From the NCBI RefSeq assembly GCF_002926165.1, contig NZ_MAGP01000108.1, forward strand, positions 19,876-83,875: 64,000 bases of DNA, in the 5' to 3' direction. The first letter of the stretch is position 1. Every line of letters starts with the position of its first letter. The notes beneath the pieces were generated by a model. It was given only the letters and a program-made list of their open reading frames with translations, did no database searches and was not told the DNA's origin. Positions 8,956 to 17,348 of the stretch are shown here, one piece after another. The position numbers and the translations under genes are program-made. The stretch is from Micromonospora chalcea. Its GTDB lineage: Bacteria > Actinomycetota > Actinomycetes > Mycobacteriales > Micromonosporaceae.

Positions 8956-10635
8956 GTGACGAGTGCGTCGACAGCACAGAGCGCGAACCCGGACCCTTCC
9001 ACCGCCGAGCGCGGCGACGGCAGCGGGGGCGGGCTGCCCGCCGCCGTGCGGCGCCGGCTCGCCACCGTCGACGACCGTATCGGTCGGGGGCAGGCGTGGC
9101 TGGCCACAGCCGTGGTGGTGGCGATCGCGGCGATCCTGCGTTTCGTGGGGCTCAGTTTCCCGCCCGGCAAGGTCTTCGACGAGACCTACTACGCCAAGGA
9201 CGCGTACGGGCTGATCGACCGCGGCGTCGAGTGGAACTACAAGGACAACGGCCCCTCGTACGTGGTGCATCCACCGCTGGGCAAGTGGATGATCGGGATC
9301 GGCGAGTGGGCCTTCGGCTACCAGGACGCGGACAGCGGCGTCTCGGTGCCGGGCCACCTGATCACGACGTCGCCGGAGTTCGGCTGGCGGTTCGGCGCGG
9401 CGGTGGCCGGCACACTGTCGGTGCTGCTGCTGGTCCGCATCGGCCGGCGGATGTTCCGGTCCACGGTGCTGGGCTGCGCGGCGGGCCTGCTGCTCGCGCT
9501 CGACGGGTTCCACCTGGTGCTGTCCCGCACGGCCATCCTCGACATCTTCCTGCTGCTGTTCGTGCTGGCCGCGTTCGGCGCGCTGGTGCTCGACCGGGAC
9601 GCCCGGCGGCGGCGCTGGACGCGGGCCCTGGAGGCCGGGCTCGACCCGACCCGGCCGGGGCGGGCCGGGCGGCCTCCGTCCGGTTGGCGGAACTGGCCGT
9701 GGTGGCGGCTGGCGGCCGGGGTGCTGCTCGGCTGTGCCTGCTCGGTCAAGTGGAGCGCGATCTACTTCGTGCCGGCGTTCGCGCTGCTGGTGCTGTTCTG
9801 GGAGGTGGGCGTCCGCCGTTCGGCAGGGGTTCGCCGTCCGTGGCGTGACGCGGTGCTGGACGAGCTGCCCTGGCTGCTCGCGGCCGGCGTGCTGATGGTG
9901 GTCACCTACGTCGCGACCTGGTCGGGCTGGCTGCTCAGCGACGAGGGCTACTACCGCCTGGCCGAGCGCTACCCGAACAACCCGGAGCTGAGCGACACCC
10001 CGTTCATCGGGGCGCTGAACAACCTGTGGGAATACCACAAGGCCTCGTACGGCTTCCACACCCAGCTCGACGACCCGCACAAGTACCAGTCCTGGCCGTG
10101 GCAGTGGCTGCTGCTCGGCCGCCCGGTGGCGTTCCACTGGTCCGGGGACGGCAGTTGTGGCGCGCCGAGTTGCGCGTCGGAGGTGCTGCTGCTGGGCACG
10201 CCGCTGCTGTGGTGGTCGTTCCTGCCGGCGATCGCCGCGACCGCCTGGCTCGGCCTGGCCCGGCGGGACTGGCGGGCGGGCGCGATCCTGCTCAGCGCCG
10301 CCGCCGGCCTGCTGCCGTGGTTCTGGTTCGCGCTCGACGGCCGGACGATGTTCTCCTTCTACGCCGCGCCCGCGGTGCCGTTCCTGGTGCTGGCGGTGGT
10401 CTATGTGCTCGGCGCGATCACCACTCCGGCGCCGGTAACCGCGACGACCGCTACGGCCGCGCCACCCGATCCGCAGCAGCTACGGGATCGGCGGATGGTG
10501 GGCGGGATCATCGCGGGCGCCTACGTGTTGCTGGTGGCGCTCTGTTTCGCGTACTTCTACCCGATCTTCGTGGGCCGGGTGCTGCCGTACGCGGAGTGGT
10601 CGGCGCGGATGTGGCTGGACGGCCGCTGGATCTAG
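8956..10635 (+). CDS. pmt: Protein O-mannosyltransferase (GT39)
   Basis: Pmt transfers mannose from polyprenyl-phosphate-mannose to Ser/Thr of exported proteins at the membrane. The 559-residue product has a cytoplasmic N-terminus, about ten TM segments and the first-loop acidic motif FDETYYAKDAY near residue 75, which carries the catalytic Asp-Glu of the family. HPPLGKWMIGIGEW follows it, as in Rv1002c-type enzymes. The start was chosen by the -10 box six bases upstream; the in-frame start at 8878 would read back into the rsmI leader. A terminator follows. Confidence 0.93.
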   Translation: MTSASTAQSANPDPSTAERGDGSGGGLPAAVRRRLATVDDRIGRGQAWLATAVVVAIAAILRFVGLSFPPGKVFDETYYAKDAYGLIDRGVEWNYKDNGPSYVVHPPLGKWMIGIGEWAFGYQDADSGVSVPGHLITTSPEFGWRFGAAVAGTLSVLLLVRIGRRMFRSTVLGCAAGLLLALDGFHLVLSRTAILDIFLLLFVLAAFGALVLDRDARRRRWTRALEAGLDPTRPGRAGRPPSGWRNWPWWRLAAGVLLGCACSVKWSAIYFVPAFALLVLFWEVGVRRSAGVRRPWRDAVLDELPWLLAAGVLMVVTYVATWSGWLLSDEGYYRLAERYPNNPELSDTPFIGALNNLWEYHKASYGFHTQLDDPHKYQSWPWQWLLLGRPVAFHWSGDGSCGAPSCASEVLLLGTPLLWWSFLPAIAATAWLGLARRDWRAGAILLSAAAGLLPWFWFALDGRTMFSFYAAPAVPFLVLAVVYVLGAITTPAPVTATTATAAPPDPQQLRDRRMVGGIIAGAYVLLVALCFAYFYPIFVGRVLPYAEWSARMWLDGRWI

Positions 10636-10659
10636 AGGCGCGGGCGCCGGCACAAAGAA

Positions 10660-10707
10660 GCGCGCCCCGATCGCCTGCCACGGGGGAAGCGGGCGATTGG
10701 GGCGCGC
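10660..10707 (+). terminator. Hairpin after the mannosyltransferase gene
   Basis: A 16-bp stem with one G-T pair (GCGCGCCCCGATCGCC against GGCGATTGGGGCGCGC) and a 16-base loop lies 24 bases after the stop codon. Confidence 0.75.
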
Positions 10708-10908
10708 AAGACAGAGCTTAACCACACTCCGGCACGGGCACAACGGGTGCGGGCCGGTCAGATTTGCGACGGGCACGCCACTGCCGAAAGGTTCACCTCC
10801 GGCATCTAACAGTGGGTCATCCTGCGGGAACATAACGGGTTCGATCTCCGGCGCCAGGCAGGAGCGGAGGGACGCCGGACCCGGATGATCTTCCAAAGTG
10901 GATCTCAC

Positions 10909-10914
10909 TACACT
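10909..10914 (+). promoter_or_regulatory. -10 element of the VWA gene, leaderless geometry
   Basis: TACACT followed by seven bases and GTG at 10922. The 200 bases upstream hold no gene that I can support. Confidence 0.45.
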
Positions 10915-10921
10915 TCGCCCG

Positions 10922-12217
10922 GTGATCAACAAGAGACGATCGACGATTGTCCTCTTCGGACTGCTGACGGCCGCCGCGCTGATCGGACCGAGCCCCGCCG
11001 GGGCCGACGACGAGACCTCCGAGCCCGTCGCCGAGCCACCCAAGGTGGAGCTGGTCCTCGACGTCAGTGGCTCGATGCGGGCCCGGGACATCGACGGGCG
11101 CAGCCGGATCTCCGTCGCGCAGCAGGCGTTCAACGAGGTGGTCGACGCCCTGCCGGACGAGACACAGCTCGGCATCCGGGTGCTCGGCGCCACCTACCAG
11201 GGCAAGGACAAGAAGCAGGGCTGCCTGGACACCCAGCAGATCGTGCCGGTCGGCCCGGTGGACCGTACCCAGGCCAAGGCCGCCGTCGCCGGGCTGCGCC
11301 CGACCGGTTTCACACCGGTCGGGCTGGCGTTGCGCTCCGCCGCGCAGGACCTGGGCACCGGCAGCACCGCCCGCCGGATCGTGCTGATCACCGACGGCGA
11401 GGACACCTGCGCCCCGCCCGACCCGTGCGAGGTGGCGCGCGAGCTGGCCGCCCAGGGCACCCGGCTCGTCGTGGACACGCTCGGTCTCGCCCCGGACGAG
11501 AAGGTACGCAAGCAGTTGCTCTGCATCGCCGGCGCGACCGGCGGCACCTACACGGCGGCGCAGAGCGCCGACGAGCTGACCGGCCGGATCAAGCAGCTCG
11601 TCGACCGGGCCCGGGACACGTACACGGCCACCCCGGCGGTGGTCGGCGGCGGCGCGGCGTGCCAGGGCGCGCCGCTGCTCGCCCCCGGCGTCTACAGCGA
11701 CCGGGAGGCGTTCTCCGAGCACCGCTGGTACCGGGTGCCGGTGCGGCCCGGCCAGGAGCTGCGCGCCTCGGTGAGCGTCGCGCTGGACCGGCCGGTCAAC
11801 CCGGACTACGGCGTGCTGCTGCGCGCCACCGCGCCGGACGGGCGGGAACTGGTCCGCGGCGTCGACGCCGGAAGCGGGCGCACCGACGTGGTCTCCGCCG
11901 GACTGCGCTGGTCGGCCGCCGAGGAGGAGGACGACGACGGCCCGAGCCCGGAGCCGAGCCCCGGCGCGGAGCAGGCCGTGCGAACCGTCTGCCTGGTGGT
12001 CAGCAACTCCTTCGCGGCCAAGCCCGGCACGCAGACCCAGCCGGGTATGCCGGTGGAGCTCACGGTCGACGTGGTCGCCGCCTCCCCCGCCCCGGACGGG
12101 CCGGACCTCGGCCGCGGCTGGGTGCTGCTGCTCCTGCTCACGCTGGCCGGACTGCTCACCGGGCTGGTCGCCGGACTGCTCACCCGCTGGTGGGTGCACA
12201 CGTGGAGGGTGAACTGA
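10922..12217 (+). CDS. Secreted/membrane VWA domain protein
   Basis: The 431-residue product starts with a signal peptide (NKRRSTIVLFGLLTAAALIGPSPAGA) and then a von Willebrand A domain. The MIDAS is complete: DVSGSM near residue 43, a Thr in GFTPVG and the Asp in TDGEDTC near residue 157. A region with beta-looking secondary structure follows, then an acidic EEEDDDGPSPEPSP linker and a C-terminal TM helix with short basic tail. It is therefore anchored with the VWA domain outside. GTG at 10922 fits the -10 box; GTG at 10898 is the alternative. The next gene starts two bases after the stop, so the two form an operon. Confidence 0.88.
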   Translation: MINKRRSTIVLFGLLTAAALIGPSPAGADDETSEPVAEPPKVELVLDVSGSMRARDIDGRSRISVAQQAFNEVVDALPDETQLGIRVLGATYQGKDKKQGCLDTQQIVPVGPVDRTQAKAAVAGLRPTGFTPVGLALRSAAQDLGTGSTARRIVLITDGEDTCAPPDPCEVARELAAQGTRLVVDTLGLAPDEKVRKQLLCIAGATGGTYTAAQSADELTGRIKQLVDRARDTYTATPAVVGGGAACQGAPLLAPGVYSDREAFSEHRWYRVPVRPGQELRASVSVALDRPVNPDYGVLLRATAPDGRELVRGVDAGSGRTDVVSAGLRWSAAEEEDDDGPSPEPSPGAEQAVRTVCLVVSNSFAAKPGTQTQPGMPVELTVDVVAASPAPDGPDLGRGWVLLLLLTLAGLLTGLVAGLLTRWWVHTWRVN

Positions 12218-12219
12218 GC

Positions 12220-12993
12220 ATGCGTACGCTGATCCGCGCCGCGGCGGCGACCACCGCCGTCGGTCTCGCGCTCACCCCGGCGGCGGCCCTGGCCGCGCCC
12301 AGTCCGTCACCGGGCGCGACCACTGTGACCAAGGCCGGCACCTCGTTCCTCACCGCCACCACCGTCACCGCCGGGCAGCCGGTGCAGGTGGGCGCGTCGA
12401 CCGGCGACCACCTGTACTGGTCGTTCCGGGCCGACGCCGGGCAGGTGCACGAGATCACCGCCACCGTCACGTTCCCGAAGCGACGCACCGGCGCGTCCAC
12501 CTGGACCGTCGACGTCTTCGACGGGCTGCGCCGCCGGCAGGCGTGCACGGCCGGCGCGCAGACGCCGACAGCGGACGCGGCGGCCACGAGCGTGGCGCTC
12601 GGCTGCACGCTGCGCCGGGTACGCCCGTGGGCCGAGCCGTGGTCGGGCGACCCGCTGCCCGGCACCTACTACGTCCGGCTCTCCGTCACCGACCTGCCCG
12701 AGCCCGACCTCGGCCTGCCGGTCGAGGTGGAGATGCTCGTCGGCGCCACCGACGAGGGCGGCGCGTCCGGCGACGACGGCGAGCTGGCCGCGCCGCTGGT
12801 GCCGAACACCAGGGCCGGCACGGTGCTGGCCGCCGAGCCGACCCCCGAGCCGGTGGCCGAGGAGGAGACCGACCTGACCGGCTGGCTCCCCGACGCGGGC
12901 TCGCGCTGGGTGTGGACCGGCGTGGGCGGCGTGCTCGCCGCCGTGGCCGGCGTGGTGGGCTTCGCGCTCACCCGGCGGCCCCGCCGCGGCTGA
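12220..12993 (+). CDS. Exported membrane-anchored protein, partner of the VWA gene
   Basis: The 257-residue product has a signal peptide ending near ALAAPSPSP, an extracytoplasmic domain of about 170 residues with four cysteines, an acidic/proline linker (EPTPEPVAEEETD) and a C-terminal TM helix followed by RRPRRG. The architecture is similar to its upstream neighbour, but it has no VWA domain. GGAGGG lies about ten bases before the ATG, inside the end of the VWA gene. The function is unknown; co-transcription suggests a joint surface complex. Confidence 0.85.
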   Translation: MRTLIRAAAATTAVGLALTPAAALAAPSPSPGATTVTKAGTSFLTATTVTAGQPVQVGASTGDHLYWSFRADAGQVHEITATVTFPKRRTGASTWTVDVFDGLRRRQACTAGAQTPTADAAATSVALGCTLRRVRPWAEPWSGDPLPGTYYVRLSVTDLPEPDLGLPVEVEMLVGATDEGGASGDDGELAAPLVPNTRAGTVLAAEPTPEPVAEEETDLTGWLPDAGSRWVWTGVGGVLAAVAGVVGFALTRRPRRG

Positions 12994-13000
12994 AGGACCA

Positions 13001-13043
13001 CTCCCGGTGGCCGTCGTGAACCCGACACGACGGCCACCGGGAG
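13001..13043. terminator. Bidirectional hairpin, 18-bp perfect stem
   Basis: CTCCCGGTGGCCGTCGTG and its exact complement with a seven-base loop, between two convergent genes. It ends one base before the stop codon of the minus-strand gene. Confidence 0.85.
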
Positions 13044-13044
13044 C

Positions 13045-13314
13045 TCAGATCGTCCTCGAGCCGCGCGGCACCCAGCCGATGAACCGGTCCTGGAGCGCGG
13101 TGACCGGCACGGAGCGCAGATCCTGCGTGGCCGCGGCCAGGCAGGAGCCGAGATAGACGCTCAACGACGCCCGATCCACCTGGTACTCGCTCAGCAGGTG
13201 GTGACGTTTCGTGGCGCAGGGCCATTCGTCACCGCACGAGCCGCAGGTCCAGTCGGGGGTCACCGGCACGTGCTCGCCGTCCCGCCTCCCCGGTGCCTCC
13301 GCGCCACGCGTCAT
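13045..13314 (-). CDS. Small Cys-containing protein, 89 residues
   Basis: The short protein contains WTCGSCGDEWPC near residue 22, a possible metal-binding knuckle, followed by KRHHLLSEYQVDRASLSVYLGSCLAAATQDL. Similar small actinobacterial proteins are, from memory, often labelled flavin reductase without obvious support; I see no flavin-binding motif. The WTCGSCGDEWPC motif and its placement next to a strong terminator support a real gene. It is divergent from the phosphopantetheinyl transferase. The start was chosen as the first ATG compatible with the motif position. Confidence 0.7.
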   Translation of the reverse strand: MTRGAEAPGRRDGEHVPVTPDWTCGSCGDEWPCATKRHHLLSEYQVDRASLSVYLGSCLAAATQDLRSVPVTALQDRFIGWVPRGSRTI

Positions 13315-13409
13315 CCGCCGCTCCTTCCCTGTTCGGAATCGTGGTCGTGATGGGCCGGTTGCCTCCCCGCAACACACCTTCAGCGCCACCGCACGCCCCA
13401 GCGTTACGG

Positions 13410-13415
13410 TACGTT
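13410..13415 (+). promoter_or_regulatory. -10 element upstream of the PPTase gene
   Basis: TACGTT followed by six bases and a GTG (13422) that opens a nine-codon reading frame ending at 13451, overlapping the PPTase start at 13444. A second TACGGT lies at 13405-13410. Confidence 0.4.
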
Positions 13416-13443
13416 CACCGCGTGCCTCCGTCATCCGTCGCAC

Positions 13444-14100
13444 GTGCGTGATCTGCTGCCGGCCGTGGTCGCCGTGTCGGTGGCCGGCCCGGCCGACTGG
13501 TCCGGCGAGCTGCTCCCGGCCGAACGAGCCGCCCTGGGCGAGCGCGCGGTGCTCCACCGCCGCCGCGACTTCACCGCCGGCCCGGTCTGCGCCCGCCGGG
13601 CACTCGCCACGCTCGGCCTGACCGGCACGCCGGTGCCGGCCGGCGCGGACCGGGCCCCGGTCTGGCCGCCCGGCGTCGTCGGCGCGATCACCCACACCCG
13701 GGACTACTGCGCGGCCGCCGCCGCCCGCGCCGCCGACGTGCGCGCCGTCGGCATCGAGGCCGAGCGGCACCGCCCGCTCTCCCCCGGGGTACGGCGGAAG
13801 GTGTGCCGCCCCGACGAGGAGGCGGACCTGGCCCGGCTGCCGGCCGGGATGCCCTGGCCGACCGTGTTGTTCAGCGCCAAGGAGACCGTCTACAAGGTCT
13901 GGCACCCGCTCGTCGGGACCTGGCTGGGCTTCGCCGACGCGCGCGTCACGCTCGACCCGCAGGCGGGCACGTTCCACGCCGAGATCGAGCCGGCCCGGCT
14001 CGCCGCCGCCCCGGTGGCCGACCCGCCGTCGCGCGTGACCGGACGGTTCGCGGTGGACGACGATCTGGTCCGCACCGCCGCCGTCCTGCCACATCGATGA
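13444..14100 (+). CDS. 4'-phosphopantetheinyl transferase (EntD/Sfp type)
   Basis: The enzyme activates acyl or peptidyl carrier proteins by attaching the phosphopantetheine arm of CoA. The 218-residue product shows ITHTRDYCAAAAA near residue 81, the Mg-site GIEAE near residue 102 (commonly GID/VDAE) and FSAKETVYK near residue 143, which carries the catalytic Lys-Glu. No PKS or NRPS gene is in the window, so it probably acts on genome-wide clusters. No Shine-Dalgarno precedes the GTG; a leaderless nine-codon frame overlaps the start and may couple its translation. Confidence 0.92.
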   Translation: MRDLLPAVVAVSVAGPADWSGELLPAERAALGERAVLHRRRDFTAGPVCARRALATLGLTGTPVPAGADRAPVWPPGVVGAITHTRDYCAAAAARAADVRAVGIEAERHRPLSPGVRRKVCRPDEEADLARLPAGMPWPTVLFSAKETVYKVWHPLVGTWLGFADARVTLDPQAGTFHAEIEPARLAAAPVADPPSRVTGRFAVDDDLVRTAAVLPHR

Positions 14101-14175
14101 CGCCCCGTCGGCCGGGTTGACCCCGGCTTGTACCGTCGTTCCGACTGAAATCCCGAAGGCGCCCCAAGGAGTACG

Positions 14176-15408
14176 GTGAGCCACCCTCAGCCTCCGTCCG
14201 GGTCACCGGACCCGAACCAGCAGCCGCCGGAACCGCCGACGCAGGCGTTCCCCACCGCGCCGATGCCGCCGAGCGACCCCTACGAGCCGCCGCCCGCCCC
14301 GGACGCGCCGACGGCCCCGATCTCGGGCGCGCCCTACCCGCCGCCTCCGGGCACGCCGCAGCCGCCGGTGTCGGGGCCGCCGCAGCCGTCGGTGTCGGGA
14401 GCGCCGTATCCGCCGGCCTCCGGGGCGCCGTACCCGCCGCAGCCGGGGCCGGGTGAGCAGTACCCGCCGCCCGCTCCCACCCAGGCGTTCCCGCCGGCGC
14501 CGCCGACCTCGGGCGCGCCGTACCCGCCGCCCGGCAGTGAGTACCAGCCCCCGGGCGCGGCGTATCAGCCCCCGGGCGGTGAGTACCAGCAGCCGGGCGC
14601 GGCGTATCAGCCCCCGGGCGGTGAGTACCAGCAGCCGGGCGCCGCGTACCCGCCCCCGGGCAGTGAGTACCAGCAGCCGGGCGCGGCGTATCAGCCGCCG
14701 GGGGGCTACCCGCCGCCGGGCGGTGGGCAGCCGTACCCGCCCGCAGGCGCGCCGTATCAGCCGGGAGCGCCGTTCGGACCGCCGGCCAAGAAGTCGAACA
14801 AGAACGTCTGGATCACGATCGGCATCGTCGCGGCGCTCCTGCTGCTGCTCTGCTGCGGTGGCGGCATCTTCGCCGTCTACAGCGGCGTGAACAAGGCCCA
14901 GGAGGCGGTTGACTCGCTGCCCACGCCGGGCGTCACCTACGGCGTCCCGGACGAGCAGACCCCGACCGGCGGCCCCACCGGCACGCCGCAGCCGGGCACC
15001 ACCGACGACAAGACCTTCAACATGCCGGCCGGCGACAAGCTGATCGTCAACGACACCGACGGCACCATCGAGATCACCGTCGGCAACTTCCGGACCCGGA
15101 ACTCCGCCTGCAACGAGATCATGCCCGGCCCGAAGAAGGGCATGTTCCTGATCGCCGACGTGACCGCCGAGATCACCAAGGGCACCGGTTCGATCAACCC
15201 GTTCTACTTCTCCTGGGTGGCCGAGGACGGCACCGAGGAGAACGGCATCGGTGGCGCCTTCTCGGGGTGCGGCAAGCTGATGACCTCGGGCAACAACCTG
15301 CCCGCCGGCTCCAAGCGCAGCGGTCAGCTCATCTTCGACGTCAAGGACCAGAACGGCGTCGTCGAGTACAAGCACCGCTTCCGTACCGCCGGGTCCTGGA
15401 AGCCCTGA
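14176..15408 (+). CDS. Proline-rich membrane protein with DUF4352-like outer domain
   Basis: The 410-residue product begins with about 205 residues of Pro/Gly/Tyr/Gln-rich low complexity, including four 14-residue repeats. A single TM helix follows (NVWITIGIVAALLLLLCCGGGIFAVY), then a Thr/Pro linker and a C-terminal domain of about 130 residues with two Cys (SACNEIM and FSGCGKL), resembling telokin-like DUF4352 proteins. The proline-rich part is cytoplasmic and the folded domain outside. AAGGAG lies before the GTG. A strong terminator follows, so it is probably monocistronic. Confidence 0.88.
   Translation: MSHPQPPSGSPDPNQQPPEPPTQAFPTAPMPPSDPYEPPPAPDAPTAPISGAPYPPPPGTPQPPVSGPPQPSVSGAPYPPASGAPYPPQPGPGEQYPPPAPTQAFPPAPPTSGAPYPPPGSEYQPPGAAYQPPGGEYQQPGAAYQPPGGEYQQPGAAYPPPGSEYQQPGAAYQPPGGYPPPGGGQPYPPAGAPYQPGAPFGPPAKKSNKNVWITIGIVAALLLLLCCGGGIFAVYSGVNKAQEAVDSLPTPGVTYGVPDEQTPTGGPTGTPQPGTTDDKTFNMPAGDKLIVNDTDGTIEITVGNFRTRNSACNEIMPGPKKGMFLIADVTAEITKGTGSINPFYFSWVAEDGTEENGIGGAFSGCGKLMTSGNNLPAGSKRSGQLIFDVKDQNGVVEYKHRFRTAGSWKP
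14533..14700 (+). repeat. Four tandem 42-bp coding repeats
   Basis: Each unit encodes a variant of GGEYQQPGAAYQPP (14 residues). Units start at 14533, 14575, 14617 and 14659. Near-identity at DNA level suggests recent slippage or unequal exchange, so copy number may vary between strains. Confidence 0.85.
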
Positions 15409-15423
15409 CCCGCGCCTGACCCC

Positions 15424-15460
15424 GCACCGGGGCCGGTCCGTCTCGGACCGGCCCCGGTGC
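15424..15460 (+). terminator. Hairpin with 17-bp perfect stem
   Basis: GCACCGGGGCCGGTCCG and its complement with a TCT loop, 15 bases after the stop of the proline-rich membrane protein gene. Confidence 0.85.
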
Positions 15461-15536
15461 CCGTTCGGACAATGCCCGTCGGCCGTTCGGGCCTTTCCAT
15501 GTGCGCGTGGGCGCTCCCGGTGGCCAGGCTCGGAGC

Positions 15537-16256
15537 ATGGCGAACGAGACGACCATCCCGCTGCTGCCCTGCCGCTCACTTGACGACGTGGCGCCCTTCT
15601 ACCAGGCGCTCGGCTTCGAGGTGACGCACCGGCAGGAGCGCCCCAACCCGTACCTGGCCCTGCGCCGGGAGGACCTCAACCTGCACTTCTTCGGGATGCC
15701 CGGGTTCGACCCCGCCGACTCGTACGGCTCCTGCCTGGTGGTGGTCGACGACCTGACCGTCCTGCACCGCACCTTCGCCGACGGCATGCGCGCCACGTAC
15801 GGCAAGGTGCTGGTCGCCGGCGTACCCCGGATGACCCGGCCCCGGCCCCGCCGCAACCAGGACGGGCATTCCGGGTTCAGCATCGTCGATCCGGGCGGCA
15901 ACTGGATCCGGTTCGTGGCCCGGGCCTCGACGCCCGACGCCGACGACGACCGGGGCGGGCTCGCCCGTACGCTCGGCAACGCCGTGGTGCAGGGCGACTC
16001 GCGCGGTAGTCCCGCTCAGGCCGCGCGCATTCTCGACGGCGCGCTGGCCCGGCCCGACGCGGCCGACGAACCCGCCGTCCTGGTGGAGGCGCTGGTCTAC
16101 CGGGCCGAGATGGCGCTGCAACTCGGGGAGCCGGAGGCCGCCCGGGAACGGGTACGGCAGGCCCGGTCGGTCCCACTGGACGACGAGTCGCGCGTCCGGC
16201 TGGCCGACACGCTGCGGCACGCCGAGGACATGATCCCGGCCCTGCCGACCGCATGA
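15537..16256 (+). CDS. VOC family protein (glyoxalase/bleomycin-resistance fold)
   Basis: Residues 1-125 form a VOC module (TTIPLLPCRSLDDVAPFYQALGF at the start, GHSGFSIVDPGGNWIRFV at the end), typical of dioxygenase, glyoxalase or antibiotic-binding proteins. The remaining roughly 110 residues are helical and TPR-like (QAARILDGALARPDAADEPAVLVEALVYRAEMALQLGEPEAARERV). The TPR-like tail is unusual for a bleomycin-resistance type VOC protein. The start was chosen at MANETTIPLLPC with CGGAG close upstream. The substrate is unknown. Confidence 0.87.
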   Translation: MANETTIPLLPCRSLDDVAPFYQALGFEVTHRQERPNPYLALRREDLNLHFFGMPGFDPADSYGSCLVVVDDLTVLHRTFADGMRATYGKVLVAGVPRMTRPRPRRNQDGHSGFSIVDPGGNWIRFVARASTPDADDDRGGLARTLGNAVVQGDSRGSPAQAARILDGALARPDAADEPAVLVEALVYRAEMALQLGEPEAARERVRQARSVPLDDESRVRLADTLRHAEDMIPALPTA

Positions 16257-16372
16257 CCGCCGGCCGGATGCGGGCTGACGCCGATCCGGTGGCGGCGGTT
16301 TGCCGTGCGGGTCAGCGGGGACGCGACGTGGCAGGCGGCGAGGGCCGCCACGCGACGATCCGGGGAGGCGGC

Positions 16373-16564
16373 ATGAGCGTCGAACGGGCGAACAACGACC
16401 TGGAGAACCTGGCCGGTCCGGCCCGGGCCCGTCTGGGTGACCTGAACCAGGACGAACACGCCGAGGCCGACCGGGTGCGGGAACTGGACGAGATCCGCGG
16501 CAAGCGCCCCGGCGAGCACATCCAGGAGGACGCCCGCGACGCCGACGACAACTTCACCGCCTAG
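16373..16564 (+). CDS. Small hydrophilic protein, 63 residues
   Basis: The product is highly charged (NDLENLAGPARARLGDLNQDEHAEADRV...) and lacks hydrophobic stretches. It recalls CsbD-like stress proteins only in composition, so no function is claimed. GGGGAGG lies four bases before the ATG, which decides this start against a longer in-frame reading that begins inside the preceding gene. A dispersed inverted repeat begins immediately after the stop and may serve as its terminator. Confidence 0.65.
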   Translation: MSVERANNDLENLAGPARARLGDLNQDEHAEADRVRELDEIRGKRPGEHIQEDARDADDNFTA

Positions 16565-16566
16565 CC

Positions 16567-16616
16567 AGATCTTGGAAGCAAACGGCTGCCATAGGGGCCG
16601 AAATCTTCCAAGATCT
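16567..16616. repeat. Dispersed inverted repeat, AGATCTTGGAAG type
   Basis: Perfect 12-bp arms (AGATCTTGGAAG and complement) enclose about 26 bases, with a second CGGC/GCCG pairing inside. The same element with 14-bp arms is found at 28059-28106. It sits directly after a stop codon. Confidence 0.85.
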
Positions 16617-16748
16617 CTCGGCGTCCGGTCATCCACGATGATCGGCTTGTGTCTCTCGACGGATCGGCGGCACGGGTCGCCGAGCGTCGATGCGAAACGC
16701 GCCAGTTGACCAATCGCAATAATTGATGACGCAAGCAGACTGAGTTGC

Positions 16749-17303
16749 GTGACCAAGCCATCACCGCAGAGATCATGGCCGATACCGAATCAGTCCTGGT
16801 GGCGCCGGCTTTCCGGCGGCACGAAAGCCGTGCTCGTGTCCGGCGGCGTGCTGGTGCTGTGCTGCTGCGGCGGCGGGATCGCCGCCGTCGGCGGCGCGAC
16901 GGACGAGAAGCCCGCGTCGATCAGCGCCGCCTCGACCGCGACCGCGCGCAGCGCCGATCCGCCCCCTGCCGCCCACTCGTCCGGCTCGCCCTCGACCGTC
17001 GCCGCGCCGACCGACTCGCCGTCCGCTCCGCCGACGACGCGGGCCGCCGAGCCGTCGCCGCAGACCGCGACCGCGCGTCCGGCGCCCCGGCCGAAGCCGA
17101 AGCGGACCACGCCCAAGCCGACGCCGAAGCGGACCACGAGCGCGCCCCGGACCACCAAGCCGTCCACCGGCACCGTCCAGGGCGCCGTCCATCCTGGTGC
17201 CTTCTGCTCGCCGGTCGGCGCGACCGGCCGTACCGCCAAGGGCACGCTGATGCGGTGCACGCGCAAGGCCGGCGAGGACCGGGCCCGGTGGCGCGCCGCG
17301 TGA
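16749..17303 (+). CDS. Membrane-anchored Pro/Thr-rich exported protein
   Basis: The 184-residue product has a TM or uncleaved signal segment (KAVLVSGGVLVLCCCGGGIAAV, about residues 26-47). A long Ala/Pro/Thr/Ser linker with KPKRTTPKPTPKRTT follows, then a compact C-terminal tail GAFCSPVGATGRTAKGTLMRC with two cysteines that probably form a disulfide. This Cys-tail after a PT-rich stalk recurs, from memory, in Micromonosporaceae surface proteins; the role is unknown. GTG is the only good start. No Shine-Dalgarno is evident. Confidence 0.75.
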   Translation: MTKPSPQRSWPIPNQSWWRRLSGGTKAVLVSGGVLVLCCCGGGIAAVGGATDEKPASISAASTATARSADPPPAAHSSGSPSTVAAPTDSPSAPPTTRAAEPSPQTATARPAPRPKPKRTTPKPTPKRTTSAPRTTKPSTGTVQGAVHPGAFCSPVGATGRTAKGTLMRCTRKAGEDRARWRAA

Positions 17304-17336
17304 TCCGCATCGGCGGGCGGTGTCGGGGGTGGTTCC

Positions 17337-17342
17337 TATCCT
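17337..17342 (+). promoter_or_regulatory. -10 element, leaderless geometry
   Basis: TATCCT, six bases, then ATG at 17349. Confidence 0.5.
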
Positions 17343-17348
17343 GGGGCG

